Shown in pieces: positions 47,352 through 58,270 of a stretch of 64,000 bases of DNA. A model generated the notes under the pieces. That model saw nothing but the letters and a program-made list of their open reading frames with translations, ran no database searches and had not been told where the DNA came from. The translations under genes and the position numbers were made by a program. The stretch is from Bacteroidota bacterium. Lineage in GTDB: Bacteria > Bacteroidota > Bacteroidia > Chitinophagales > Chitinophagaceae. The stretch spans positions 285,444 to 349,443 of the forward strand of contig JAFEAF010000001.1 in assembly GCA_018266555.1 (NCBI GenBank), written 5' to 3'. Positions within the stretch are counted from its first letter, which is position 1. Every line of letters begins with the position of its first letter.

Positions 47352-48629
47352 TTAATTAAAACTCACGAGATAATAATTCTTTTTCCCTTTCTGAATCAAC
47401 AAATATTTTCCATGAAGGAGATGCGCTTCTTCGATTTTCATTTTTTCGGTTTCTACTTTTTTTCTGTTTATACTAACGCCTCCACCCTGTATCATTTTAC
47501 GGGCATCACCTTTGCTGGGAAAAATTTTATTTTCTGCAAGGAAGCTTACAATATCAATTCCTTCCTTAAGCTTTAATTTGTCATACGATGATTTTATAAC
47601 TCCCTCCATGCTTTCCAGGTCTTCAACACTTAAGTTTTCAGCAGGAACATTTTGATTGGCAAATAGTTTTTCAGTTGTACCTAAAGCCTTTTCAAATTCT
47701 TCTTTTCCATGAACAAGAACGGTGATCTCTTGTGCTAATGTTTTTTGTAACACTCTGGCGGAAGGATCTGTTTTATGGTCATGTATGAGCATGTGAATTG
47801 CATCACGGGAGAGAAAGGTAAACATCCTGATCCATTTTTCGGCATCCAGATCGCTTGCATTTAACCAAAACTGGTAAAACTGGTACGGAGATGTTTTTAA
47901 AGGGTCAAGCCAGACATTCCCATGTTCTGTTTTTCCAAATTTACTGCCGTCTGCTTTTGTAACCAATGGGCAGGTAAACGCAAAAGCTTCACCGCCTGCT
48001 TTCCTGCGAATTAATTCAGTGCCTGTTACAATATTTCCCCATTGATCACTTCCTCCCATCTGTAGTTTGCAGTTTTTATTCTGATACAACCAGAAATAAT
48101 CATAACCCTGAACCAATTGGTAGGTGAACTCTGTAAAACTCATGCCGGCATCTCCTTCAATTCTTTTTTTCACACTTTCTTTTGCCATCATATAATTTAC
48201 AGTAATATGCTTGCCGACATCACGAATGAAATCAAGAAACCTCATTTCCCGGAACCAGTCATAATTATTTACCATTTCAGCACAATTCTTTTTAGAAGAA
48301 TCAAAATCGAGAAACTTCATCAGTTGTTTTTTGACTCCTTGTTCATTTTTTCTAAGAACTTCTTCACTCAATAAATTCCTTTCTTCACTTTTACCGCTCG
48401 GGTCGCCGACCATGCCAGTAGCACCGCCTACCAGGGCCACAGGTTTGTGACCAGCGTTTTGCAAATGAACTAATAATAAGATAGGAACCAGGCTGCCGAT
48501 ATGTAAAGAGTCAGCAGTTGGGTCAAAGCCAATATATCCGGATGTCATTTCTTTGTTGAGTTGTTCTTCAGTTCCGGGCATTATGTCTTGAATCATGCCC
48601 CGCCATTGTAATTCTTCTATCAGGTTCAT
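47352..48629 (-). CDS. tyrS: Tyrosyl-tRNA synthetase
   Basis: 425 residues, class I synthetase that charges tRNA-Tyr. The HIGH motif is HIGS (43-46) in [12 protein letters not shown]; the KMSKS motif is KFGKT (230-234); [24 protein letters not shown] is the tyrosine-specific pocket; and an S4 RNA-binding domain closes the protein ([17 protein letters not shown]). The KFGKT form is the TyrRS-S group. ATG at 48629. The α/β hydrolase gene follows. Confidence 0.96.
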   Translation of the reverse strand: MNLIEELQWRGMIQDIMPGTEEQLNKEMTSGYIGFDPTADSLHIGSLVPILLLVHLQNAGHKPVALVGGATGMVGDPSGKSEERNLLSEEVLRKNEQGVKKQLMKFLDFDSSKKNCAEMVNNYDWFREMRFLDFIRDVGKHITVNYMMAKESVKKRIEGDAGMSFTEFTYQLVQGYDYFWLYQNKNCKLQMGGSDQWGNIVTGTELIRRKAGGEAFAFTCPLVTKADGSKFGKTEHGNVWLDPLKTSPYQFYQFWLNASDLDAEKWIRMFTFLSRDAIHMLIHDHKTDPSARVLQKTLAQEITVLVHGKEEFEKALGTTEKLFANQNVPAENLSVEDLESMEGVIKSSYDKLKLKEGIDIVSFLAENKIFPSKGDARKMIQGGGVSINRKKVETEKMKIEEAHLLHGKYLLIQKGKKNYYLVSFN

Positions 48630-48831
48630 ACTAAATCAATGATTTGTGGCAAAAATAAAGCAGAAAAAAGTAGGCTAAGGAAGAAAGCAATATTTTTATA
48701 AAATATTCGTTTTCAGTTGATAGTCTTTTTGCCACTCATGCTATGTAATTCAATGGCTAAAGATTAATTTTACTGAGTTGCCCTACCTTATGAAAGCAGT
48801 ATAATTCAAACGCTTATTGAAAATTGTCCGA

Positions 48832-49947
48832 ATGAAACCGACCAAATATTACCTGGCCCTATTAATAACTGTATGCTGCTTTTCCGCCACTGCGCAGTTC
48901 AGAAAATATTCCAATGAATTTTTGAATATCGGAGCAGGAGCCCGGGGCCTTGCTATGGGAAGTGCCCAGATAGCATCTGTCATGGATGGTACTTCAGGTT
49001 ATTGGAATCCCGCCGGATTAGTAGGTGTAAAAGACCATCCGCAATTAAACCTGATGCATGCCGAATATTTTGCGGGCATAGGCAAATACGATTATGCAAG
49101 TATTGTTTTTCCTACGGCAAATAAAAAAAGAACGATTGGTATTACCGGTCTTCGTTTTGCGGTAGATGATATTATGAATACCCTGTTTCTTGTAGAACCG
49201 GACGGCTCCATCAATTACAATAACATTCAATCTTTTTCTTCAGCCGATTATGCTTTCCTGTTTTCATTTGCGCAAAAATTAAAAGAAAGCACTAATAAGA
49301 ATATTCATTTCGGTTTAAATGCAAAAGTGATTTATAGAAGCGTAGGAAAGTTTGCTAAAGCATGGGGTTTTGGTTTTGATGCCGGAGTACAAATCATTCA
49401 TAACCGCTGGAAATTCGGTATTGTGGGTCGGGATCTTACCAGCACTTTTAATGCATGGACATTTAGCTTCACCGACCAGGAGAAAGAAGTTTTATACTTA
49501 ACCAATAATGATATTCCTGTAAAATCAACCGAACTTACTGCGCCCCGGTTAATACTTGGAGCAGCACATGATTTTAAATTGGGAAAAAAATCCAGCCTGC
49601 TTGCAGAAGCAAATTGTGATGTGACCTTCGATGGAAAAAGAAATACGGTGATCAGTTCCAACCCGATAAGCATTGATCCAAAATTTGGAATAGAATATAA
49701 CCTGAACAATGTTTTCTTCCTGAGGGCTGGGATTAATAATTTTCAAAGAGCATTGGCGGATGACGATACTTTGAATCAGAAAAAAGTCTGGATTTATCAG
49801 CCAAGCATCGGCACAGGTTTCCGGATTTCCAATGTGACGATAGATTATGCGTTTACCAATCTGGCTAACCAATCGAATCCATTATTTACCCATGTTTTTT
49901 CATTGAAGCTGGATATGGTCAATGATAAAAACAAAAAGAAAAAATAA
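48832..49947 (+). CDS. PorV-like type IX secretion outer-membrane protein
   Basis: 371 residues from the ATG at 48832 (the TTG at 48817 gives a longer, less likely start). The signal peptide ends near SATAQ. RKYSNEFLNIGAGARGLAMG and GTSGYWNPAGLVG are the family start, and alternating strands through the body suggest an outer-membrane beta barrel of the FadL/PorV type. PorV brings sorting-signal proteins from the type IX translocon to the PorU sortase. The next gene is PorU-like, 26 bases downstream, supporting a PorV2/PorU2 pair. Confidence 0.87.
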   Translation: MKPTKYYLALLITVCCFSATAQFRKYSNEFLNIGAGARGLAMGSAQIASVMDGTSGYWNPAGLVGVKDHPQLNLMHAEYFAGIGKYDYASIVFPTANKKRTIGITGLRFAVDDIMNTLFLVEPDGSINYNNIQSFSSADYAFLFSFAQKLKESTNKNIHFGLNAKVIYRSVGKFAKAWGFGFDAGVQIIHNRWKFGIVGRDLTSTFNAWTFSFTDQEKEVLYLTNNDIPVKSTELTAPRLILGAAHDFKLGKKSSLLAEANCDVTFDGKRNTVISSNPISIDPKFGIEYNLNNVFFLRAGINNFQRALADDDTLNQKKVWIYQPSIGTGFRISNVTIDYAFTNLANQSNPLFTHVFSLKLDMVNDKNKKKK

Positions 49948-49973
49948 ATCTGTACCCGTACAAACCTTGTGAA

Positions 49974-52900
49974 ATGAAACGAATTTTATTTTTTTTATTG
50001 TTATCCTTAAGCTTGTATGCACAAGCCCAGGTATATAACAATGAGTGGATTGATTATAATAAGACGTATTACAAATTTAAAGTTGCAGAAACCCGTTTAT
50101 ACAGAATTTTGAAAGCGGATCTTGCTACAATCGGTTTGGATACGGTGCAGGCTCAAAATTTTCAATTGTGGAAAAACGGGAAGGAAGTTCCTCTTTATAC
50201 ATCTGTGCAAACAGGAGTACTTGGAACAAACGACTACATCGAATTTTGGGGAGAAATGAATGATGGTAAACCGGATAATGCATTATACCGGCAACCTGAT
50301 TTTCAATTGAATGATAAATACAGTCTTCAAACGGACACCTCATCTTATTTCCTTACCGTAAATCCTTTAGGAAACAATTTGCGTTTAGTACCCACTCCAA
50401 ATAATATTGTTGGGAGTCCCACGCCCGAACCCTATTTTATGTACACAACAGGTAATTACTTTAATACTAAAATAAATCCAGGATTTGCAGCATTAGTTGT
50501 AGGTGAGTATGTTTATTCATCAGCCTATGACCAGGGCGAAGGCTGGACAACAGGAAATATTGACAGCGCTGGTGTATATTCAGCATCGCTTACGAATCTT
50601 TATCCTTATACAGGAACAGGAGCTCCGCAATCCACATTTAAAATAAACGCTGCCGGCAACGCTTTAAACACAAGAAGCTTTGAAGCAAAAGTGAATGGGA
50701 CAAGTGTTCTGACTCAGGGCCTGGATTTTTATAATTATGTAAAAGCGGTTGTTCCCATCAATACTTCTTTAATCAGTAGTGGAACTGCAAACGTGGATGT
50801 TATTAATAATTCCTCTAAAATGCCTGACAGGATGGTGATAGCTCAGGAGGAGTTGACCTATCCGAGGCAATTTAATTTTGGTGGCGGCACAAGATTTTCA
50901 TTCGAATTACCTGCAAGCGCCTCCGGCAACTATCTTGAAATAACAAATTTTACCTATAATGGCTATGCCCCGTTGTTATATGATCTTACTAACGGTACAA
51001 GATATGTGGCAGATATAAGCAACCCTGCTGTTATAAAAATTGCCTTGCTCCCTTCTGCAGTAAGCAGAAAATTAGTATTAGTAAGTAATAATCCTTCAGA
51101 TGCCAAGTATATTACATCGTTTCAAAAAAGAAACTTTCTCAATCTTACATTGGCTGCTAACCAGGGTGATTATCTTATAATTTCCAATGCGGCTCTTTTA
51201 AATGCCTCAAATGGTTCCAATCCGGTGGATGATTATAAAGCATATAGAAGCTCTGCGGCAGGGGGTAGCTACAATGCTAAAATTTATTTAGTGGATGATT
51301 TAATTGATCAGTTTGGATTTGGTATTAAAATGAATCCTCTTGCCATCTGGAATTTTGTAAGATGGGCAAGGGCACATTTTGGCTCACCGCTCAAAGATGT
51401 TTTTATTATTGGTAAAGGAATTACCTATGACCAATACAGGCTTAATGAAAGAGATCCTAATATTGACAAGCTGATGTTTGTTCCAACATTTGGCAGTCCT
51501 GCTTCAGATAATTTATTCTGCACCGAGCCCGGTAATAATATTCCGCTCACACCTATCGGCAGGCTTTCCGTAATCAAAGCAGATGAAATTATTCCTTACT
51601 TAAATAAAATTAAGCAATATGAACAAACGCAGGCAACGGGTTCTCCTTTAATCCAGGACAAAGGATGGATGAAAAATGTAGTACACCTGGTTGGAGCCGA
51701 TGATCCAATCTTACAGGGAGATTTAGGGAATCGTATGTATATCTATAAACAAATTATTTCTGATACTTTGTTTGGAGGAAATGTAACTACGTTCAATAAA
51801 AATTCAGCCGATGCTGTGCAGCAATTGAATAACTCAGCTATGCAGAATCTATTTGAAAACGGTATCGGACTGATCACTTACTTTGGACACTCCTCATCTA
51901 CTACCTTAGATTTTAATCTTGATAACCCGGAGCAATATAATAATACGGGGAAATATCCATTCATGATTGTAATGGGCTGCCTGGCAGGTAATCTTTTTGA
52001 TTTTAATCTTCAGCGCCTGCAAACAAAAGCATCCATTTCGGAGCAGTATGTTTTGTCTGATCAGCACGGAGCTATTGGTTTTTTAGCAAGTACCTATTTT
52101 AGCATCGTTCAATACCTCGATATTCTTAACACACAAACCTATAATGAAATTTCCCGATATCAATACGGAAAAACTTTTGGTGAAATTCTGGAACAGGCGA
52201 TAATCAGGACTTTTAATATCACCGGGCAGGGAGATTTCTATGCAAGATTCCATTGCGAGCAATTCGTTTTAGATGGCGACCCTGCTATACGTTTAAACAC
52301 ATTTGCAAAACCGGATTATGTTATTGAGGACCCGCTGGTCAAAATATCTCCCCAATTCATTTCAGTAGCGGAAACTCATTTTACTGTTAAAGCTAAATTC
52401 ATGAACCTGGGAATGGCGGTAAATAAAAATATAGTTGTTGAAATAAAAAGAACTTACCCTAATCAAACCACTGCCGTGATAGAAAGAGATACTATCCCGG
52501 GTATCAGGTATATGGATTCGCTCACCATTAATGTGCCCATAATTGCCACCAGAGATAAAGGATTAAATAAAATCACCATTACTGTGGATGCGGATAATGT
52601 GGTGGATGAATTATACGAAAATAATAACTCGGTGACTAAAGACATTGTAATTTATGAGGACGATGCCAGTACCGTTTACCCTTACAATTATGCTATTATC
52701 AACAGGCAAAATATTAAATTAGTTGCCTCTACCGCAAACCCTTTTGCAGCACAAAAACAATATATGATGGAGTTAGATACTACAGAAATGTTTAACTCTC
52801 CATTTAAAATAACACAAACTATCAGTACTACCGGTGGCATACTCGAATTTTCACCTGGTATAACTTTTACAGACAGTACAGTGTATTATTGGCGGGTGGC

Positions 52901-55028
52901 TCCTGTCCCAACCAGTGGCCCTACCATTTGGAATAGTGCATCATTCCAATACATCAATAATGGTGATTTTGGTTTTAGCCAGGCACATTATTATCAACAT
53001 TTGAATTCTTCCACGGAGAGAATGGTTTTGGATACCTTAAGCAGAAAATGGAAATTCGGTACAATATTAAATACACTTTTTATAAGAAGCGGGGTTTTCC
53101 CTACTTCGGCATCTACTGCTGCCAGTTTTTCTGTATCTATTAATAACGACGGCGCATCTAAAATAAGAAGTGTGTGCGGAATTTCTAATGTTGTCTTTAA
53201 TGTCTTGGACCCTGTATCTTTTCAACCTTTATTAAATACATATTCAGGTCCGGGGCAATATGGAAGTGATGCGGTATGCGATTCGGCCCGTGCATACAAT
53301 TTTCAATTCAATATTCTTGACACAAACAAACGAAGGAAAATAGTTGAGTTCATGGACCTGATCCCCGACGGCTCTTTTGTGGTTGTAAGAAATTTTTCGG
53401 GAACCAATCCGGCAACGAATACTTATGCAAGTACCTGGCAGGGCGATACTTCCTATTTGGGGACTGGAAATTCCATGTATAATAGATTGCTGACACAGGG
53501 ATTTACTGGCATTGATTCATTTTACAAGCCAAGAGCCTGGATATTTTTATATAAAAAGAATGATGCTGGTAACTTCGCACCAAGATATGTAATCAGCAAT
53601 GATATTTATGATCCCATCACGATGTCAGCCGATTGTTATACCACGGATACACTCGGGTATGTTACCTCTCCGGTTTTTGGTCCCGCTAAAGCATGGAAAA
53701 AAGTACGCTGGAACGGAACACTTGATACTGCGCCGGGCGATATTGCCACTCTTGATGTAATTGGAGTGAAACCAGATGGCACCCAGTCAACACTTTTCAG
53801 TGGTTTAAATCTCTCTCAGCAGGATTTTGATATTTCTTCAATAGATCCAAAAGCATATCCTTTTGCACAATTGAAATTACGGACACAGGATACTATAAAA
53901 TACACACCTTACCAGTTAAGGTACTGGGAACTTACCTACGATCCGGTACCGGAAGGTGCCATAGCTCCAAATATTTTATTACAGACAAAAGATACCCTGG
54001 AAGTAGGGGAGCCTTTTACTTTTAAAACAGCATTTAAAAACGTAAGTGATGCTGCATTTGACAGTTTAAAAGTAAAGATGGTTATTACAGATAAAAACAA
54101 TGTTGCAAATATAATTCCCATTCCAAGAAAGAAACCATTGGCAGTGGGTGATACCATCCAGTTTGGGAGTTTAATCAACACGGCAAATTTTCCGGGTGTG
54201 AATACTCTTTATGTGGAAGTGAATCCGGATAATGATCAGCCGGAGCAATATCACTTCAATAATTTTGCATACAGGAATTTTTATGTAAAACCAGATAGCC
54301 TTAGCCCACTGCTGGATGTCACCTTTGATGGTGTTCATATCCTCAATAATGATATAGTTTCATCAAAGCCTGACATTCTTGTAAAATTAAAGGACGAATC
54401 GAAATGGATGATACTAAATGATACCAGCCTGCTAACTCTCCAGGTTGTGTACCCTGATGGATCACTTCATAAATTCAGCTTCAATAATGATACGTTACAA
54501 TTTATTCCTGCGGGGCAGGCGCCGAATCCGGATAATACGGCATCCATAAATTTCCGGCCTTATTTTCAGCAGGATGGAGACTATCAACTCATCGTTACCG
54601 GCAAAGACCGAAGTAATAATACTGCAGGAAATATTGAATACCGGATAGAATTTGAAGTGATCAACAAGCCCATGATTTCAAACATGCTGAATTATCCGAA
54701 TCCCTTCACAACCTCCACGGCTTTTGTATTTACCATTACAGGAAGCGAAGTGCCTCAGAATATAAAGATCGAGATCATGACCATTACGGGCAGAATTGTG
54801 AGAGAGATCACAAAAGCGGAACTTGGGCCATTACATATCGGGCGAAACATCACTGACTTTAAATGGGATGGCACAGATCAGTACGGCCAAAAGCTTGCTA
54901 ATGGTATTTATTTATACCGGGTGGTTACTAACCTGAACGGAAAAACTCTTGATAAATACCAGGCAGACGGGGGTATTACTGATAAATACTTTACAAGAGG
55001 ATACGGGAAAATGTATTTGATGCGATAA
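49974..55028 (+). CDS. PorU-like type IX secretion sortase (C25 peptidase fold)
   Basis: 1684 residues. A signal peptide (LLSLSLYAQAQ) is followed by a long N-terminal region, then a gingipain-like C25 peptidase: ITYFGHSSS with His639 and IVMGCLAGN with Cys669. Later there are repeated beta domains (about 760-1590, with paired VELYENNNSV and DQPEQYHFNNF-type CARDB segments), and a final sorting-type domain (NYPNPFTTSTAF, IMTITGRIVREI, GQKLANGIYLYRV). PorU cleaves C-terminal signals and attaches cargo to A-LPS. Classic PorU is about 1150 residues; this longer form fits the PorU2 group that I associate with PorV2. Confidence 0.88.
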   Translation: MKRILFFLLLSLSLYAQAQVYNNEWIDYNKTYYKFKVAETRLYRILKADLATIGLDTVQAQNFQLWKNGKEVPLYTSVQTGVLGTNDYIEFWGEMNDGKPDNALYRQPDFQLNDKYSLQTDTSSYFLTVNPLGNNLRLVPTPNNIVGSPTPEPYFMYTTGNYFNTKINPGFAALVVGEYVYSSAYDQGEGWTTGNIDSAGVYSASLTNLYPYTGTGAPQSTFKINAAGNALNTRSFEAKVNGTSVLTQGLDFYNYVKAVVPINTSLISSGTANVDVINNSSKMPDRMVIAQEELTYPRQFNFGGGTRFSFELPASASGNYLEITNFTYNGYAPLLYDLTNGTRYVADISNPAVIKIALLPSAVSRKLVLVSNNPSDAKYITSFQKRNFLNLTLAANQGDYLIISNAALLNASNGSNPVDDYKAYRSSAAGGSYNAKIYLVDDLIDQFGFGIKMNPLAIWNFVRWARAHFGSPLKDVFIIGKGITYDQYRLNERDPNIDKLMFVPTFGSPASDNLFCTEPGNNIPLTPIGRLSVIKADEIIPYLNKIKQYEQTQATGSPLIQDKGWMKNVVHLVGADDPILQGDLGNRMYIYKQIISDTLFGGNVTTFNKNSADAVQQLNNSAMQNLFENGIGLITYFGHSSSTTLDFNLDNPEQYNNTGKYPFMIVMGCLAGNLFDFNLQRLQTKASISEQYVLSDQHGAIGFLASTYFSIVQYLDILNTQTYNEISRYQYGKTFGEILEQAIIRTFNITGQGDFYARFHCEQFVLDGDPAIRLNTFAKPDYVIEDPLVKISPQFISVAETHFTVKAKFMNLGMAVNKNIVVEIKRTYPNQTTAVIERDTIPGIRYMDSLTINVPIIATRDKGLNKITITVDADNVVDELYENNNSVTKDIVIYEDDASTVYPYNYAIINRQNIKLVASTANPFAAQKQYMMELDTTEMFNSPFKITQTISTTGGILEFSPGITFTDSTVYYWRVAPVPTSGPTIWNSASFQYINNGDFGFSQAHYYQHLNSSTERMVLDTLSRKWKFGTILNTLFIRSGVFPTSASTAASFSVSINNDGASKIRSVCGISNVVFNVLDPVSFQPLLNTYSGPGQYGSDAVCDSARAYNFQFNILDTNKRRKIVEFMDLIPDGSFVVVRNFSGTNPATNTYASTWQGDTSYLGTGNSMYNRLLTQGFTGIDSFYKPRAWIFLYKKNDAGNFAPRYVISNDIYDPITMSADCYTTDTLGYVTSPVFGPAKAWKKVRWNGTLDTAPGDIATLDVIGVKPDGTQSTLFSGLNLSQQDFDISSIDPKAYPFAQLKLRTQDTIKYTPYQLRYWELTYDPVPEGAIAPNILLQTKDTLEVGEPFTFKTAFKNVSDAAFDSLKVKMVITDKNNVANIIPIPRKKPLAVGDTIQFGSLINTANFPGVNTLYVEVNPDNDQPEQYHFNNFAYRNFYVKPDSLSPLLDVTFDGVHILNNDIVSSKPDILVKLKDESKWMILNDTSLLTLQVVYPDGSLHKFSFNNDTLQFIPAGQAPNPDNTASINFRPYFQQDGDYQLIVTGKDRSNNTAGNIEYRIEFEVINKPMISNMLNYPNPFTTSTAFVFTITGSEVPQNIKIEIMTITGRIVREITKAELGPLHIGRNITDFKWDGTDQYGQKLANGIYLYRVVTNLNGKTLDKYQADGGITDKYFTRGYGKMYLMR

Positions 55029-55050
55029 ATTTATTTTTAAAGAAATATTC

Positions 55051-55090
55051 AGGCCTGGTTTGATATTAAGACCGGGCCTTTTATTTTTAT
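55051..55090 (+). terminator. Terminator of the PorU-like gene
   Basis: AGGCCTGGT pairs with ACCGGGCCT (one T-G wobble) around an 11-base loop, followed by a T-rich stretch. It is 22 bases after the stop codon. Confidence 0.75.
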
Positions 55091-55117
55091 CAAAGTTTCG
55101 GTTCATAAATCCCTTTC

Positions 55118-56233
55118 ATGCCTGCGGAAAAATATAATAATGATATTCCCTCGCTTACCGGAGTAAGGTTTGTACTGGGTACCATGGTTTTTTTGCTGCA
55201 CTATTCGGGAAGTTTCTTTTTTCTTGGAAATTTTTCTGTGGGCGTATTCAGTCAATTTTATTTGGGTGTAAATATGTTTTTTGTTTTAAGCGGATTTGTC
55301 ATTTGTTATAAGTATTACGAATACGCTGTTACGAAGCGGCACTTTTTACTGAATTATTATTTGAAAAGATTCTCCAGGATATATCCTGTTTTTTTCATGT
55401 TGACCGGCATTACATATCTGGTATGGGCAATGGGGAATGATACGAACAGGCCTTTATTTAGGGAATGGTTGTTAAATATCAGTTTTATCAAAGGATTTTC
55501 TGATAAGTACTTTCTATCAGGGATCGGCCCTTCATGGAGTTTGAGTGTGGAAGAAGTTTTTTACTTTTTTTCACCTTTTATTTTCATATTAATAAAAAAG
55601 AAAAACATTTTTTTCTCACAAATCATTTTTTGGTGGCTAATAGGGGGGCTGTTGTTGGCTTTCTTCAGTTATATCCCTTTTGAAGGTTTTTTTGAAAACT
55701 CATATTTTGTTTATTTTGTCACATTCTTTGGAAGATGCTTTGAATTTTATTGCGGTATTTTTCTTGCGATACTTATTATGGGTAAAAGCGATTTCATCAG
55801 GTTGAAAATACCCTCTTTTTCTTTCCCGTTCTTTACCATCGCAGGAATTTTTTGGATCATAGCGGGAATTCTTTTGTTGTATTATAATGAATATGCCTGG
55901 GGATATTCTTTAACAAAGAAAGTGTTGTTGTCAAATATTTTTTTCCCGATCGGTGTCAGCTTGTTTTATTTAGGACTCATAAAAGAAAAATCTGTTTTGC
56001 AAAAATTATTTTCAACTAAGGCATTTCAACTACTGGGTAAAAGCTCTTATGCTTTTTATCTGCTTCACGCCGGGATCATAGCTTCGGGAATTGAAAAGTA
56101 TATCACACAAAATGTTTTTTTGCTTTTTGTTTTGCTGCAATTGGTTTCCATGTTCATCTTTTTACTTTTTGAAAAGCCGGTTAACAAGTGGATTCGTAAC
56201 AATGGAACAAAGTTTTTAGGCCGGCATACATAA
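55118..56233 (+). CDS. Acyltransferase 3 (OafA-like) membrane protein
   Basis: 371 residues, about ten helices. TGVRFVLGTMVFLLHYSG has the catalytic-type His, VLSGFVICYKYYEY and YLKRFSRIYPVFF with Arg-Ile-Tyr-Pro the family signature, and GPSWSLSVEEVFYFF the second motif. It would transfer acetyl or other acyl groups to cell-surface sugars. It is a single gene between terminators and hscA; a second member of the family lies at 59489-60691. Confidence 0.88.
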   Translation: MPAEKYNNDIPSLTGVRFVLGTMVFLLHYSGSFFFLGNFSVGVFSQFYLGVNMFFVLSGFVICYKYYEYAVTKRHFLLNYYLKRFSRIYPVFFMLTGITYLVWAMGNDTNRPLFREWLLNISFIKGFSDKYFLSGIGPSWSLSVEEVFYFFSPFIFILIKKKNIFFSQIIFWWLIGGLLLAFFSYIPFEGFFENSYFVYFVTFFGRCFEFYCGIFLAILIMGKSDFIRLKIPSFSFPFFTIAGIFWIIAGILLLYYNEYAWGYSLTKKVLLSNIFFPIGVSLFYLGLIKEKSVLQKLFSTKAFQLLGKSSYAFYLLHAGIIASGIEKYITQNVFLLFVLLQLVSMFIFLLFEKPVNKWIRNNGTKFLGRHT

Positions 56234-56330
56234 CGGCTAACACTTTTTACCAATTACGGAAAACGACTTTGTTCTGATACATTAGATTTGCAGCTTAATT
56301 CATCAAAGTTTTTTTTCAACATTTAATATT

Positions 56331-58187
56331 ATGGCAAAAATCGGGATCAACATAGCCACAGGCAGCTTACAACAGGAAGATATAATTGTTGGCATTGACC
56401 TGGGCACCACCAATAGTTTAGTCGCCATCATTCATCCCGAAACAAAGCAACCTGTAGTGCTGAAAGAGCATGATGGCGCTGCCTTGGTTCCATCAGTGGT
56501 TCATTTTGGGAATGCCCGAACCGTTACTGTAGGCGATGAAGCAAAAATATATCTTATTACAGAACCTCATAATACCATATTTTCTGTAAAACGACTGATG
56601 GGTAAATCTTATAATGATATTAATAAGTATTCGACTTTTTTTACGTACAAAATATTGGATGATGACACTGAACGGCTTGTAAAAATTCAGGTAGGTAATG
56701 AATTTTATTCTCCCATTGAATTATCATCCCTGATTCTGAAAGAATTAAAAAAAAGAGCAGAGCATATTTTAAAAACTCCGGTTACAAGAGCTGTTATCAC
56801 GGTTCCAGCTTATTTTAATGATGCACAACGACAAGCGACAAGAGATGCAGGAAAATTGGCTGGCCTGGATGTGCTGCGAATCGTGAATGAACCTACAGCA
56901 GCCAGTTTAGCGTATGGTTTAGGAATGAAAAAAGAGGAAACTAAAACGGTAGCTGTTTTTGATCTCGGTGGCGGCACTTTTGATATTTCCATTCTGCGTA
57001 TCACGAATGGAATTTTTGAAGTGCTTTCTACCAACGGGAATACTTATCTTGGCGGAGATGATTTTGATTCCGCCATTGTAAAGTATTGGCAAAATCAACT
57101 TATTATTTCCGATGAACAACTGCGTAACAATAAAAGCCTTGCACAATCATTTCGGCTTACAGCAGAAGAAGCTAAAGTTTATTTGAGCTTTCATACTGAA
57201 TTCAAAGGAAAAATTCAGGAAAATATTGTGTCGTTAACGAAACCTGAATTTGATAAATTGATTTATGTATACGTTGAACAGACAATCACATGTTGCCAAA
57301 ATGCTTTACAGGATGCCGGGCTTTCTGTGATAGATATAGATGAAGTGGTTATGGTAGGTGGATCTACCCGGGTGCCTTTAGTAAAAAAAATGGTGAGTGA
57401 GTTTTTTCAAAAGCCTTTGCATGATACTATGAACCCCGATGAAGTGGTGGCATTAGGCGCTGCGGTGCAGGCAGATATTCTTGCCGGGAATAACAAAGAT
57501 TTTTTATTACTTGATATCACGCCGCTATCATTGGGGATTGAAACTATGGGCGGCCTGATGGATGTGCTTATTCCAAGAAATTCAAAAATACCTGCAAAAG
57601 CAGGGCGACAATATACCACACAAAAAGACGGGCAAAGCAGTATGCGGATTTCGGTGTACCAGGGTGAAAGGGATTTAGTAAAGGATAATCGTAAGCTTGC
57701 TGAATTTAATCTTAATGGTATCCCCGGAATGCCGGCAGGTTTTCCCAAGGTAGAAGTTTCTTTTCTTGTTAATGCCGATGGAATTTTAGTGGTTAAAGCG
57801 AAAGAATTAAGAAGCGGAATAGAGCAAAGTATCGAAGTAAAACCACAATATAGATTGACTGATGCAGAAGTTGAAAAAATGTTATTGGATTCTATTACTC
57901 ATGCTAAAGAAGATATGCAAACCAGGGCATTGGTAGAAGCACAAACCGAAGCTGGACAAATTATCAATGCAACGGAAAATTTTCTTTCCAAAAATCAATC
58001 CTTCCTTTCAAATGAAGAGATATTGAATACTAAGACAGCCATATCAAAACTGCAGGAACTGGTACAATCCGGAACAAAAGATGAAATTCAATCTGCGATC
58101 GAAACATTAAACGAAATTTCAAGGCCTTATGCTGAAAGATTGATGGATGAAGCCATCAGTCACGCCATGAAAGGAAAACAAATCTGA
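56331..58187 (+). CDS. hscA: Hsp70-type chaperone HscA
   Basis: 618 residues, the length of HscA. It helps transfer Fe-S clusters from Isc[12 protein letters not shown] (20-30) is the ATP phosphate-1 loop, [20 protein letters not shown] and [12 protein letters not shown] follow, [15 protein letters not shown] the adenosine motif. The 20-residue extension before GIDLGTTNS and the C-terminal MKGKQI without an acidic EEVD-type tail fit HscA rather than DnaK. No iscS, iscU, hscB or fdx gene is adjacent. Confidence 0.9.
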   Translation: MAKIGINIATGSLQQEDIIVGIDLGTTNSLVAIIHPETKQPVVLKEHDGAALVPSVVHFGNARTVTVGDEAKIYLITEPHNTIFSVKRLMGKSYNDINKYSTFFTYKILDDDTERLVKIQVGNEFYSPIELSSLILKELKKRAEHILKTPVTRAVITVPAYFNDAQRQATRDAGKLAGLDVLRIVNEPTAASLAYGLGMKKEETKTVAVFDLGGGTFDISILRITNGIFEVLSTNGNTYLGGDDFDSAIVKYWQNQLIISDEQLRNNKSLAQSFRLTAEEAKVYLSFHTEFKGKIQENIVSLTKPEFDKLIYVYVEQTITCCQNALQDAGLSVIDIDEVVMVGGSTRVPLVKKMVSEFFQKPLHDTMNPDEVVALGAAVQADILAGNNKDFLLLDITPLSLGIETMGGLMDVLIPRNSKIPAKAGRQYTTQKDGQSSMRISVYQGERDLVKDNRKLAEFNLNGIPGMPAGFPKVEVSFLVNADGILVVKAKELRSGIEQSIEVKPQYRLTDAEVEKMLLDSITHAKEDMQTRALVEAQTEAGQIINATENFLSKNQSFLSNEEILNTKTAISKLQELVQSGTKDEIQSAIETLNEISRPYAERLMDEAISHAMKGKQI

Positions 58188-58270
58188 AAAATTGCCTGGT
58201 TACTTTTCAACATGGCTTTTTAATACATTTTAATATAGATCCGGGAAAATTATTAGTGTATGTTAAGATG

